DNA of 64,000 bases from Streptomyces sp. CC0208 (GTDB lineage: Bacteria; Actinomycetota; Actinomycetes; Streptomycetales; Streptomycetaceae): NCBI RefSeq assembly GCF_003443735.1, contig NZ_CP031969.1, positions 7,378,001 to 7,442,000 of the forward strand. The letters are read 5' to 3'. Positions 1 to 11,616 of the stretch are shown in pieces. Made by a program: the position numbers and the translations under genes. The notes beneath the pieces were generated by a model. That model saw nothing but the letters and a program-made list of their open reading frames with translations. It did not search any database and was not told the origin of the DNA. The first letter of the stretch is position 1; the number at the start of each line of letters is the position of its first letter.

Positions 1-1
1 G

Positions 2-625
2 CGGGCGGTCATCCCGCTGCTGGACGGCATCAGTGACACCGCCGCCTCGGTGGAGGCCGTCAACACGGTGGTGTTCACCGAGGACGGCCGTCGCCTCGGC
101 GACAACACCGACATCCCGGGGATGGTCGCCGCCCTCAGGGAGCGGGGCATCGAGCAGGTCGACTCGGCGGCGATCCTCGGCGCCGGCGCCACCGCCTCCT
201 CCGCGCTCGCCGCGCTGGCCCGGATCTGCACCGGGGCGGTCGTGGCCTACGTGCGCAGTGAGGCCCGGGCGGCCGAGATGCGGCAGTGGGGGGAGCGCCT
301 CGACGTCGAGATCCGCACCGCGGACTGGGCGGACGCGGCCGAGGCCCTGCGCGCCCCGCTGGTGATCGCCACGACCCCCGCCGGGGCGACGGACGCCCTC
401 GCCCACGCCGTACCGGAGCGCCCCGCGGCCCTGTTCGACGTGCTCTACGACCCCTGGCCGACCGAGCTGGCGGCCCGCTGGTCGATGATCGGCGGAGCCG
501 TGGTCAGCGGCCTCGATCTGCTCGTGCACCAGGCGGTGCTCCAGGTCGAGCAGATGACGGGCCGCGTGCCCGCGCCCGTGGACGCCATGCGCAAGGCGGG
601 CGAGCACGCCCTGGCGGCGCGCTGA
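2..625 (+). CDS. aroE: Shikimate dehydrogenase, 5'-truncated by the window edge
   Basis: Reduces 3-dehydroshikimate to shikimate with NADPH in the cytosolic chorismate pathway. Only the C-terminal 207 residues are present; the frame is open at base 2, so the true start lies upstream of the window. Visible marks are the substrate-site stretch AVNTVVF followed by GDNTDIPG, and the NADP-binding glycine motif GAGATASS, in the order usual for AroE. The downstream aroC-aroK-aroB genes belong to the same pathway, which supports the call. About 290 bases separate it from aroC, so it may or may not be co-transcribed. Product identity is firm; only the start is unknown. Confidence 0.93.
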   Translation, partial: RAVIPLLDGISDTAASVEAVNTVVFTEDGRRLGDNTDIPGMVAALRERGIEQVDSAAILGAGATASSALAALARICTGAVVAYVRSEARAAEMRQWGERLDVEIRTADWADAAEALRAPLVIATTPAGATDALAHAVPERPAALFDVLYDPWPTELAARWSMIGGAVVSGLDLLVHQAVLQVEQMTGRVPAPVDAMRKAGEHALAAR

Positions 626-919
626 CGTGGTGTGACGCAGCGGGACAGGGCGATCCTGTGAAAGCGCTGCACTGAGAAGCAACCCCAGGTCGTGCTCTGC
701 GGACGCCCGGACATGGCCCGGTGCGGCTACTGCCGGCCTGGCGGATCATGGCGGCCGTGGCTTTCACGTCCGTCTGCTGGACCTGTGACCGGTGGTGGCG
801 GCCGGACGTGGGAGGATCGGAGGTGGCGGGCCGGGGCCGCGCACCTGGTCGCGCCGTTGCCGTACGCGAGGACGCGCGTAAGCAGGGCAGTACCAGGGCG
901 CGAGCACTGAGGAGCACCG
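626..919. other. aroE-aroC intergenic region
   Basis: About 294 bases with no convincing gene. Short open frames exist on both strands but have no homology I recognise and lack a good ribosome binding site. The last 15 bases hold the aroC ribosome binding site GAGGAG. A promoter for aroC probably lies here, but I cannot point to clear -10/-35 boxes. Confidence 0.4.
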
Positions 920-3701
<2,782 letters not shown>

Positions 3702-3754
3702 GTCCCGCGACGGGCGTTCCGCCTGATTCGCCTTGCACCAGGGGCACTTCGGGG

Positions 3755-3791
3755 CGTCCCCGGCCGTTTCACCAAACGTGGGCCGGGGACG
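3755..3791 (+). terminator. Hairpin downstream of aroB
   Basis: Perfect 11-bp arms CGTCCCCGGCC (3755-3765) and GGCCGGGGACG (3781-3791). The 15-base apical part folds further as GTTT/AAAC around a CACC loop, leaving a 3-base bulge. No U tract follows, as is common in Streptomyces. Likely terminator of the aro operon. Confidence 0.65.
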
Positions 3792-3992
3792 GTACCGTTC
3801 GATGGCGAGCGGGGTAGGCACATCCCCGTAACCAGCGCCGATCAGCCTGACGCGAGCGAGCCGGAGGGGCGCGTCGGAGACGTGAGGACGAGCGAGCGGA
3901 GGCCTTCGGGCCGCGCCCGGTCGGGCTCGCGGCACCGACGCGAGCGCCCCCGAGGCGAGCAAGCCGAAAAAGACGAGACGGAGTGGCACCGG

Positions 3993-4898
3993 ATGCAGCA
4001 CGCAGTGGGTTCTCCGCTGCCGCCGCCCCATCAGCCGGGGCACGGACCGGCCGCCGGCTGGTCGCCGGCCGCACACCACCCGGGACCGCATCACCCGGGT
4101 GCGCACCAGGGCTCCGCCCCGGTGCCCCCACCACCGTCGGCACCGGGCTTCGCCCCGGCCCCGGTACCGCCGACGCCCCCGCACTCCCAGGTACCGCCCG
4201 CGCCGCAGCACTCCCCGGTCCCGCCCGCGCCGCAGCACTCACCGGGGCCGGTACCGGACACCACCGGCCATGTGCCCCTGCCGACCGGCGCACCCGTGGG
4301 CGCGCCCAGCACGCCGCCCGTCGCCGCGCCCGACCCCGCGGGCACCACCCTCGCGGTGCTGCTCATCGGTCCTGCGGGCGCCGGAAAGACGAGCGTCGCC
4401 AAGTACTGGGCCGACCATCGCCGGGTCCCCACCGCCCACATCAGCCTCGACGACGTACGCGAGTGGGTCCGCTCGGGCTTCGCCGACCCGCAGTCCGGCT
4501 GGAACGACCACTCCGAGGCCCAGTACCGCCTCGCCCGCCGCACCTGTGGCTTCGCCGCCCGCAACTTCCTCGCCAACGGCATCTCCTGCATCCTCGACGA
4601 CGCGGTCTTCCCGGACCGGCCGGTGGTCGGCCTCGGCGGCTGGAAGCGGCACGTGGGCCCGGGGTTGCTGCCGGTGGTCCTGCTGCCCGGCCTGGAGATC
4701 GTCCTGGAGCGCAACGCGGAGCGTTCCGGCAATCGCCGCCTGACGGACGAGGAGGTGGCACGGATCCACGGTCGGATGGCCGGCTGGTACGGCTCGGGCC
4801 TGCCGATCATCGACAACTCCCAGATGGACGTACCGCAGACGGCGAGGGTCCTGGACGACGTACTGGCACGCTCCATCGCGAGCCCACCGACCTGGTAG
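3993..4898 (+). CDS. P-loop ATPase/kinase-like protein with Pro-rich N terminus
   Basis: A 301-residue protein of unknown substrate. The first ~110 residues are low-complexity, rich in Pro, Ala, His and Gln with repeated PPAPQHSP units. The rest is a P-loop fold with Walker A GPAGAGKTS near residue 126, a following SLDDVREWVRSGF segment and a later ILDDAVFPD, reminiscent of polynucleotide-kinase/zeta-toxin-like small-molecule kinases. The ATG at 3993 is chosen over an upstream ATG at 3882 because GGAG precedes it and the residues between look non-coding. It sits between aroB and the efp block with its own hairpin after the stop. Function is inferred only to the level of NTP-dependent phosphotransferase. 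Confidence 0.75.
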   Translation: MQHAVGSPLPPPHQPGHGPAAGWSPAAHHPGPHHPGAHQGSAPVPPPPSAPGFAPAPVPPTPPHSQVPPAPQHSPVPPAPQHSPGPVPDTTGHVPLPTGAPVGAPSTPPVAAPDPAGTTLAVLLIGPAGAGKTSVAKYWADHRRVPTAHISLDDVREWVRSGFADPQSGWNDHSEAQYRLARRTCGFAARNFLANGISCILDDAVFPDRPVVGLGGWKRHVGPGLLPVVLLPGLEIVLERNAERSGNRRLTDEEVARIHGRMAGWYGSGLPIIDNSQMDVPQTARVLDDVLARSIASPPTW

Positions 4899-4942
4899 CG
4901 CCCCTGAAGGGGCGCGGGAACTGCGCGACCAGCCCCCACCGG
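4898..4942 (+). repeat. Hairpin plus dispersed Streptomyces-type repeat, copy 1
   Basis: GCGCCCC (4898-4904) pairs with GGGGCGC (4909-4915) directly on the stop codon of the ATPase gene, a plausible terminator. The right arm begins a longer element (4907-4942) running AAGGGGCGCGGGAA, then CTGCGCGACC, then AGCCCCCACCGG, which recurs almost unchanged at 63065-63101 and, inverted, as a 24-base core at 28317-28340. From memory such elements are scattered through Streptomyces intergenic DNA; the role is unknown. Confidence 0.7.
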
Positions 4943-5017
4943 TCCGCGGGCTACGGCCGACCCCCACTCGGCCTTCCTCGAACGGCGCCGCACTCGCAAG
5001 GCTCCTACGCTCGACTT

Positions 5018-6121
5018 ATGTCAGAGGTGTACGTCACCCGGAGAGCCCGCCTGAGAGACCGCTGCCAAGCCGGCGGTAGCCAATCCGCGCTGATCTCCCG
5101 CCCCGCCAACGTCCGCTACCTCGCGGGCACCGCCCCCCGCGGCGCCGTCCTCCTGCTCGGCGCCGGTGAGGACGTGCTGCTCTGCCCCGGCCCACTGGAC
5201 GACCGCACGGACGGCCGTCCGGACGAGGCCCTGCGGCTGCACACCCTCTCCCGCGCCGGCGGCGACCCCGCCGTGGCGGCGGCCGACCTCGCGGAGGCAC
5301 GGGGCTGGGGATCCCTCGCCGTCGAGGAACACCACCTCACCATGGCCCGCCACAGGGCCATCCGATCGGTCGTCCCGCGGCTGCGCCTCGCCGACCTCGG
5401 CGGCGCGGTCGAACAGCTCCGCGTCATCAAGGACGAGGAGGAGATCTCCTGCCTGCGCATCGGCGCGGAGATCGCCGACCAGGCACTGGGCGAACTCCTG
5501 GAGTCCATCCTCGTCGGCCGCACCGAGCGCCACCTCGCCCTCGAACTGGAGCGCCGCCTCGTCGACCACGGCGCCGACGGCCCGGCCTTCGCCACCTCCG
5601 TCGGCGCCGGCCCGAACTCCGGGCGCCCCGGCCACCGCCCCACCGACCGCCGCGTCGAGGAGGGCGACTTGCTCTCCGTCTGCCTGGGCGCGAACTACCG
5701 CGGCTACCGCTGCGAGATCGGCCGTACCTTCGTCATCGGTACGTCCCCCGCCGACTGGCAGATCGAGCTCTACGACCTCGTCTTCGCCGCTCAGCGGGCC
5801 GGACGGGAGTCGCTGGCACCCGGCGCCGCCTACCGTGATGTGGACCGGGCGGCACGCCAGGTGCTGGAGTCCGCGGGCCACCATGAGGGGCTCCCGACCC
5901 TCACCGGACACGGTGTGGGACTCGAAATCGACGAGGACCCGCAATTGGCCCCCGCGGCCATGGGTAAACTGGACGCTTGCGTGCCGGTCACCGTCGAACC
6001 GGGGGTCCACCTCCCGGGACGGGGCGGCGTCCGGATCGATGACACGCTCGTCGTACGCCCCGAGGCGGACGGCGGACCCGAGCTACTCACCATCACGACC
6101 AAGGAGCTGCTCGCACTTTAG
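5018..6121 (+). CDS. M24-family (Xaa-Pro peptidase fold) protein with altered metal ligands
   Basis: A 367-residue protein with the creatinase N-terminal domain (about 1-150) and the pita-bread M24 domain (about 155-360), the layout of Xaa-Pro aminopeptidases/dipeptidases. The five usual metal ligands D, D, H, E, E map here to Cys222, Glu233, His298, Glu327 and Asp341 (contexts [31 protein letters not shown]), and the second His of the usual HxxxHE stretch is Asp305. So fold membership is clear but ordinary two-metal peptidase activity is doubtful. The ATG at 5018 gives a normal N terminus. An M24 gene directly before efp is also known in Bacillus (yqhT-efp), so the link to EF-P is old. Confidence 0.85.
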   Translation: MSEVYVTRRARLRDRCQAGGSQSALISRPANVRYLAGTAPRGAVLLLGAGEDVLLCPGPLDDRTDGRPDEALRLHTLSRAGGDPAVAAADLAEARGWGSLAVEEHHLTMARHRAIRSVVPRLRLADLGGAVEQLRVIKDEEEISCLRIGAEIADQALGELLESILVGRTERHLALELERRLVDHGADGPAFATSVGAGPNSGRPGHRPTDRRVEEGDLLSVCLGANYRGYRCEIGRTFVIGTSPADWQIELYDLVFAAQRAGRESLAPGAAYRDVDRAARQVLESAGHHEGLPTLTGHGVGLEIDEDPQLAPAAMGKLDACVPVTVEPGVHLPGRGGVRIDDTLVVRPEADGGPELLTITTKELLAL

Positions 6122-6173
6122 GCAACGTGCGTGCGCCGGGGTCGTCCACGTCAGTCCAGGAGATTCCGCAACC

Positions 6174-6740
6174 GTGGCTTCCACGAACGACCTCAAGAAC
6201 GGCCTGGTGCTCAAGCTCGAAGGCGGCCAGCTCTGGTCCGTCGTCGAGTTCCAGCACGTCAAGCCCGGCAAGGGCCCCGCATTCGTGCGCACCAAGCTCA
6301 AGAACGTGCTGTCCGGCAAGGTCGTCGACAAGACGTTCAACGCCGGCGTCAAGGTCGAGACGGCCACTGTCGACAAGCGCGACATGCAGTTCTCGTACAT
6401 GGACGGCGAGTACTTCGTCTTCATGGACCTGGACACCTACGACCAGCTGATGATCGACCGCAAGACGGTCGGCGACGCTGCCAACTTCCTGATCGAGGGC
6501 TTCACGGCCACCGTCGCGCAGCACGAGGGCGAGGTGCTCTTCGTCGAGCTGCCGGCCGCCGTCGAGCTCGTCGTGCAGGAGACCGAGCCGGGCCTCCAGG
6601 GCGACCGCTCCACCGGCGGCACCAAGCCCGCCACCCTGGAGACCGGTCACCAGATCCAGGTCCCGCTCTTCATCACCACCGGTGAGAAGATCAAGGTCGA
6701 CACCCGCACGAGCGACTACCTCGGCCGGGTGAACAGCTAA
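6174..6740 (+). CDS. efp: Translation elongation factor P
   Basis: Binds between the ribosomal P and E sites and relieves stalling at consecutive prolines. The 188-residue protein has the KOW-like domain I and two OB domains and ends in [11 protein letters not shown], the EF-P family signature. The tip loop of domain I is VKPGKGPAF with Lys33 at the apex; the symmetric PGKGP loop is the actinobacterial type thought to work without lysine modification. Start GTG follows AGGAG (6158-6162). Only 52 bases from the M24 gene and 2 from nusB, so the three are probably one operon. Confidence 0.97.
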   Translation: MASTNDLKNGLVLKLEGGQLWSVVEFQHVKPGKGPAFVRTKLKNVLSGKVVDKTFNAGVKVETATVDKRDMQFSYMDGEYFVFMDLDTYDQLMIDRKTVGDAANFLIEGFTATVAQHEGEVLFVELPAAVELVVQETEPGLQGDRSTGGTKPATLETGHQIQVPLFITTGEKIKVDTRTSDYLGRVNS

Positions 6741-6742
6741 CC

Positions 6743-7177
6743 GTGGCTGCCCGCAACACGGCCCGCAAGCGCGCCTTCCAGATCCTCTTCGAGGGTGACC
6801 AGCGCGACGCCGACGTCCTGACGGTCCTCGCGGACTGGATCCGGCACTCCCGGGAAGACACCCGGCAGCCGCCGGTGAGCGAGTACACCATGCAGCTGGT
6901 CGAGGGCTACGCGGAGCACGCGCAGCGCATCGACGAGCTGATCGCGCAGTACTCGGTCGGCTGGACGCTGGACCGGATGCCGGTCGTCGACCGCAACATC
7001 CTGCGTCTGGGCGCCTACGAGCTGATCTGGGCCGACGAGACCCCGGACGCGGTGGTGCTCGACGAGATGGTGCAGCTGGCCAAGGAGTTCTCCACGGACG
7101 AGTCGCCCTCGTTCGTGAACGGCCTGCTGGGCCGGCTCAAGGACCTGAAGCCGTCGCTGCGCCGAGACGAGGCGTAA
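6743..7177 (+). CDS. nusB: Transcription antitermination/rRNA processing factor NusB
   Basis: An all-helical RNA-binding protein that, with NusE (S10), promotes antitermination on rRNA operons by binding boxA. The 144-residue sequence starts MAARNTARKRAFQILFE, has the family segment DRNILRLGAYELIW near residue 85 and ends in VNGLLGRLKDL. The GTG start lies 2 bases after the efp stop, indicating coupling. Two hairpins follow before the convergent bldD gene. Confidence 0.96.
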   Translation: MAARNTARKRAFQILFEGDQRDADVLTVLADWIRHSREDTRQPPVSEYTMQLVEGYAEHAQRIDELIAQYSVGWTLDRMPVVDRNILRLGAYELIWADETPDAVVLDEMVQLAKEFSTDESPSFVNGLLGRLKDLKPSLRRDEA

Positions 7178-7210
7178 GCCGAGACGCCGAGGCGGCTCGA
7201 GACGCGAATT

Positions 7211-7250
7211 GCCTGAGGGCCCGCAGCGTGAGCGTTGCGGGCCCTCAGGC
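7211..7250 (+). terminator. nusB terminator hairpin
   Basis: Perfect 15-bp stem, GCCTGAGGGCCCGCA (7211-7225) with its complement at 7236-7250, 10-base loop. Located 34 bases past the nusB stop. It can end transcription of the efp-nusB unit. Confidence 0.8.
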
Positions 7251-7280
7251 GTGTGTGTACGTGAAAGCTCCCCGAGGCCC

Positions 7281-7343
7281 GCAGAAAGCCGCCGGGGTGG
7301 CCGGAACCGTGAAGTTCCGGCCACCCCGGCGGCACGTTTCTGC
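7281..7343. terminator. Long bidirectional hairpin between nusB and bldD
   Basis: A perfect 20-bp stem (7288-7307 with 7314-7333, 6-base loop) extended by 7 more pairs (GCAGAAA 7281-7287 with TTTCTGC 7337-7343) across a 3-base bulge. Read from the minus strand it lies right after bldD and is flanked by TTTC, so it probably serves bldD and backs up the nusB terminator. Confidence 0.8.
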
Positions 7344-7359
7344 TCTGGCTGGGAGCGGC

Positions 7360-7860
7360 TCAGCTGTCCTCGTGGGACACCGCGCGACGCGCGTCCGCGT
7401 CCAGCACGCCCCAGCTGATCAGCTGCTCGGTGAGGACCGAGGGCGACTGGTCGTAGATGACGGCGAGTGTGCGCAGGTCGTCCTGGCGGATCGACAGCAC
7501 CTTGCCGTTGTAGTCACCGCGCTGGGACTGGATCGTCGCGGCGTAACGCTGGAGGGGGCCCGCCTTCTCGGCCGGGACGTGGGCCAGCCGCTCCAGGTCA
7601 AGCACCAGCTTCGGCGGCGGCTCGGCGGCCCCGCCCGGAGTGGTGCCGGGCAGCAGCTCCTGCACCGGAACGCCGTAGAAATCCGCCAACTCGGCAAGAC
7701 GCTGCACGGTCACCGCGCGGTCGCCACGCTCGTACGAACCGACCACGACCGCCTTCCAGCGTCCCTGGGACTTCTCCTCGACACCGTGGAGGGAAAGGCC
7801 CTGCTGGGTGCGGATGGCCCGGAGCTTGGCCCCGAGCTGTTTGGCGTATTCGCTGGACAT
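7360..7860 (-). CDS. bldD: Master developmental repressor BldD
   Basis: Represses sporulation genes during vegetative growth when dimerised by a tetramer of cyclic di-GMP. The 166-residue protein has an XRE-type helix-turn-helix at about 8-70 (LSLHGVEEKSQGRWKAVVVG, YERGDRAVTV) and the c-di-GMP binding domain with R114-G-D116, eight residues, R125-Q-D-D128, exactly the published signature. Length and motif positions match the S. coelicolor protein as I remember it. It is transcribed against nusB and divergently from pyrR. A palindrome 57 bases upstream of its start may be its own operator. Confidence 0.98.
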   Translation of the reverse strand: MSSEYAKQLGAKLRAIRTQQGLSLHGVEEKSQGRWKAVVVGSYERGDRAVTVQRLAELADFYGVPVQELLPGTTPGGAAEPPPKLVLDLERLAHVPAEKAGPLQRYAATIQSQRGDYNGKVLSIRQDDLRTLAVIYDQSPSVLTEQLISWGVLDADARRAVSHEDS

Positions 7861-7916
7861 ATAGCTCCCCGGACACTGGATCGACGCGGCCGCAGTGGTT
7901 TCGAGCCGCGCGTCTG

Positions 7917-7936
7917 GTAACTCACTGTGAGGTTAC
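7917..7936. promoter_or_regulatory. Putative BldD autoregulatory operator
   Basis: The 20-base GTAACTCACTGTGAGGTTAC is a near-perfect inverted repeat (GTAACTCAC, then GTGAG-GTTAC with one extra G). The TCAC/GTGA half sites resemble the described BldD boxes (AGTGA...TCACC type), and bldD is known to be autoregulated. A further GTGAC lies at 7942-7946. Position is right for control of bldD; binding is inferred. Confidence 0.55.
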
Positions 7937-8077
7937 GCAGCGTGACTCTTCTGCGTCAAGCCGAATGGTCCACACCGACGCTTCCGTGAGAGTGGGGACC
8001 GATTGGGCCAAGGGGGTGATCAGGGGCCCCGTCCCGGCCTGCTACCGTGGATGGCGCAAATCCGACGTCCTTTAAGG

Positions 8078-8686
<609 letters not shown>

Positions 8687-8771
8687 CAGCAGGTGCATGG
8701 GGGCACTTCTCGGTGCGCCCTCGCCTGCCCGGATCCTCCCGATACCTGAACTGCCTTACGGAGCCTGACAG

Positions 8772-9749
8772 ATGCAGCGTCATCTCATCTCGGCCGCCGA
8801 CCTCACCCGCGACGACGCCGTCCTGATCCTCGACACCGCCGAGGAGATGGCCCGGGTCGCCGACCGGCCGATCAAGAAACTGCCGACCCTGCGCGGCCGC
8901 ACGATCGTCAACCTCTTCTTCGAGGACTCCACGCGTACGCGTATCTCCTTCGAGGCCGCCGAGAAGCGGCTCTCGGCGGACGTCATCAACTTCACCGCCA
9001 AGGGCTCCAGCGTGTCCAAGGGCGAGTCCCTGAAGGACACCGCCCAGACCCTGGAGGCCATGGGCGTCGACGCCGTCGTCATCCGCCACGGTGCCTCCGG
9101 AGCGCCGTACCGCCTCGCCAACTCCGGCTGGATCGACGCGGCCGTCATCAACGCCGGTGACGGCACCCACCAGCACCCCACCCAGGCCCTGCTGGACGCG
9201 TTCACCATGCGCCGCCGGCTCGTCGGGCGGGACGCGGGCATCGGCCAGGACCTCGCCGGCAAGCGCATCACGATCGTCGGGGACGTCCTGCACAGCCGGG
9301 TCGCCCGCTCCAACGTCGACCTGCTGCACACCCTCGGCGCCCAGGTCACCCTCGTCGCCCCGCCCACCCTGGTGCCGGTGGGCGTCGAGACCTGGCCCTG
9401 CGAGGTGTCGTACGACCTCGACAGCACGCTCGCCAAGTCCGACGCGGTGATGATGCTGCGCGTCCAGCGCGAGCGCATGAACGCCGCGTTCTTCCCGACC
9501 GAGCGCGAGTACTCGCGGCGCTACGGCCTGGACGGCGACCGCATGGCGCGGATGCCGGAGCACGCCATCGTGATGCACCCCGGCCCGATGGTCCGCGGCA
9601 TGGAGATCACCGCCGAGGTCGCCGACTCCGACCGCTGCACCGTGGTGGAGCAGGTCGCAAACGGAGTCTCCATCCGGATGGCCGTTCTCTACCTGCTTCT
9701 GGGCGGCAACGAGCCCGCCGTCAGCCCCACCCGTACCGAGGAGAAGTAA
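8772..9749 (+). CDS. pyrB: Aspartate carbamoyltransferase catalytic subunit
   Basis: Joins carbamoyl phosphate and aspartate, the committed step of UMP synthesis. The 325-residue protein carries the carbamoyl-phosphate loop [13 protein letters not shown] (about 55-67), [10 protein letters not shown] near residue 139 and the Asp-binding region further on. No pyrI regulatory subunit is present, as is usual in Gram-positives. It lies 85 bases after pyrR and 5 bases before pyrC, in the same operon. Confidence 0.97.
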   Translation: MQRHLISAADLTRDDAVLILDTAEEMARVADRPIKKLPTLRGRTIVNLFFEDSTRTRISFEAAEKRLSADVINFTAKGSSVSKGESLKDTAQTLEAMGVDAVVIRHGASGAPYRLANSGWIDAAVINAGDGTHQHPTQALLDAFTMRRRLVGRDAGIGQDLAGKRITIVGDVLHSRVARSNVDLLHTLGAQVTLVAPPTLVPVGVETWPCEVSYDLDSTLAKSDAVMMLRVQRERMNAAFFPTEREYSRRYGLDGDRMARMPEHAIVMHPGPMVRGMEITAEVADSDRCTVVEQVANGVSIRMAVLYLLLGGNEPAVSPTRTEEK

Positions 9750-9754
9750 GTCAC

Positions 9755-11041
9755 ATGAGCAAGATCCTGATCCGTGGTGCGAAGGTGCTCGGCGGCGAGC
9801 CGCAGGACGTGCTGATCGACGGCGCGACCATCGCCCAGGTGGGCGCCGGTCTGTCGGCCGAGGGCGCCGAGGTCGTCGAGGCCGACGGCAAAGTGCTGCT
9901 GCCGGGACTCGTCGACCTGCACACCCACCTGCGCGAGCCCGGCCGCGAGGACTCCGAGACCGTCCTCACCGGTACGCGCGCGGCCGCCTCCGGTGGCTAC
10001 ACCGCCGTGTTCGCCATGGCCAACACCTTCCCGGTCGCGGACACCGCCGGTGTGGTCGAGCAGGTCTGGCGGCTGGGCAAGGAGCACGGCTACTGCGACG
10101 TCCAGCCCATCGGCGCCGTCACCGTCGGCCTGGAGGGCCGCAAGCTCGCCGAACTGGGCGCCATGCACGAGTCGGCCGCCGGCGTGACCGTCTTCTCCGA
10201 CGACGGCAAGTGCGTCGACGACGCCGTGATCATGCGCCGCGCGCTGGAGTACGTGAAGGCCTTCGGCGGGGTCGTCGCCCAGCACGCGCAGGAGCCGCGG
10301 CTGACCGAGGGCGCCCAGATGAACGAGGGCATCGTCTCCGCCGAGCTGGGCCTGGGCGGCTGGCCCGCGGTGGCCGAGGAATCGATCATCGCCCGGGACG
10401 TCCTGCTCGCCGAGCACGTCGGCTCCCGCGTCCACATCTGCCACCTGTCGACCGCCGGGTCCGTCGAGATCGTGCGCTGGGCCAAGTCCCGCGGCATCGA
10501 CGTCACGGCCGAGGTCACACCGCACCACCTGCTCCTCACGGACGAGCTGGTGCGGACGTACAACCCGGTCTACAAGGTGAACCCGCCGCTGCGCACCGAG
10601 CGGGACGTGCTCGCCCTGCGCGAGGCCCTGGCCGACGGCACCATCGACATCGTCGCCACCGACCACGCCCCGCACCCGCACGAGGACAAGGACTGCGAGT
10701 GGGCCGCCGCCGCCATGGGGATGGTCGGCCTGGAGACCGCGTTGTCAGTGGTGCAGGAGACCATGGTGGACACCGGGCTCCTCGACTGGGCCGGGGTCGC
10801 CGAGCGCATGTCCGCCACGCCCGCTCGCATCGGGCAGGCCACCGGACACGGCCGTCCCGTCTCGGCTGGTGAGCCCGCCAACCTCACGCTGGTCGACACG
10901 GAATACCGTGGGTCGGTGGACCCCGCGGGCTTCGCCTCGCGCAGCCGCAACACTCCGTACGAGGGGCGTGAGCTGCCGGGCCGTGTCACCCACACGTGGC
11001 TCCGGGGCAAGGCCACGCTCGTCGACGGGAAGCTCACGTGA
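9755..11041 (+). CDS. pyrC: Dihydroorotase (type I, long form)
   Basis: Zinc amidohydrolase closing carbamoyl-aspartate to dihydroorotate. The 428-residue protein has the metal-binding DLHTHLREPG (near residue 50) and the catalytic-Asp segment ATDHAPH (near residue 305), typical of the class I enzymes that accompany PyrB in Gram-positive operons. The start lies 5 bases after pyrB and the stop overlaps the next start (GTGA). Confidence 0.97.
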   Translation: MSKILIRGAKVLGGEPQDVLIDGATIAQVGAGLSAEGAEVVEADGKVLLPGLVDLHTHLREPGREDSETVLTGTRAAASGGYTAVFAMANTFPVADTAGVVEQVWRLGKEHGYCDVQPIGAVTVGLEGRKLAELGAMHESAAGVTVFSDDGKCVDDAVIMRRALEYVKAFGGVVAQHAQEPRLTEGAQMNEGIVSAELGLGGWPAVAEESIIARDVLLAEHVGSRVHICHLSTAGSVEIVRWAKSRGIDVTAEVTPHHLLLTDELVRTYNPVYKVNPPLRTERDVLALREALADGTIDIVATDHAPHPHEDKDCEWAAAAMGMVGLETALSVVQETMVDTGLLDWAGVAERMSATPARIGQATGHGRPVSAGEPANLTLVDTEYRGSVDPAGFASRSRNTPYEGRELPGRVTHTWLRGKATLVDGKLT

Positions 11042-11616
11042 CACCAGTAACCCTGATCGCCGCCGGACTCGCCGCCGAGAAGAAGTCGGCCGAGGTCACC
11101 GACTGGGCCGCCCGCATCGGCTGGCTCGTCGGCCTCGCCCTCTTCGTCGCGCTCGTCTACTGGCTGATGCGCGAGGGCTGGAAGTGGCGCGGCACGCTCC
11201 AGGGCGACCTGCCCGAGCTCCCCGCCGTGCCCGACGACCCCGGCCCGGCGAGACTGAGCATGAGCGGTCGCTACCACGGCTCCACCACCGCGGGCCAGTG
11301 GCTCGACCGGATCGTGGCGCACGGCCTGGGCACCCGCAGTCGGGTCGAGCTCACCCTGACGGACGCGGGACTGGACGTCGTGCGCCCCGGCGCGACCGAC
11401 TTCTTCGTCCCGCGCGAGGCCCTGCGGGAAGCCGTGCTCGGCAAGGGCATCGCGGGCAAGGTCCTGACCGAGGGCGGACTCCTCGTCGTGACCTGGGCGC
11501 ACGGCGAGCGACTGATCGACTCGGGGTTCCGCTCGGACCACGCGGCCGAGCACACGGACTGGGTCGACGCCATTAACTCCATGATCAACAAGACGGAAAC
11601 GGAAGGCGCACGATGA
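11038..11616 (+). CDS. PH-like domain membrane protein encoded in the pyr operon
   Basis: A 192-residue protein with one membrane helix near residues 21-42 ([18 protein letters not shown]) and a cytosolic PH-like beta domain in the remainder. The GTG start overlaps the pyrC stop and its stop overlaps carA (ATGA), so it is fully embedded and coupled inside the pyrimidine operon. I recall the same embedded gene in other streptomycetes. It has no known role in UMP synthesis; a scaffold tethering pyrimidine enzymes (or PyrD, which uses membrane quinone) to the membrane is conceivable but speculative. Confidence 0.85.
   Translation: MTPVTLIAAGLAAEKKSAEVTDWAARIGWLVGLALFVALVYWLMREGWKWRGTLQGDLPELPAVPDDPGPARLSMSGRYHGSTTAGQWLDRIVAHGLGTRSRVELTLTDAGLDVVRPGATDFFVPREALREAVLGKGIAGKVLTEGGLLVVTWAHGERLIDSGFRSDHAAEHTDWVDAINSMINKTETEGAR

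Noticed and set aside
692-910. 72-codon frame with a CxxC-like start (MARCGYC in a nested frame)
   Set aside because: No ribosome binding site, composition typical of random GC-rich frames, and no recognised family.
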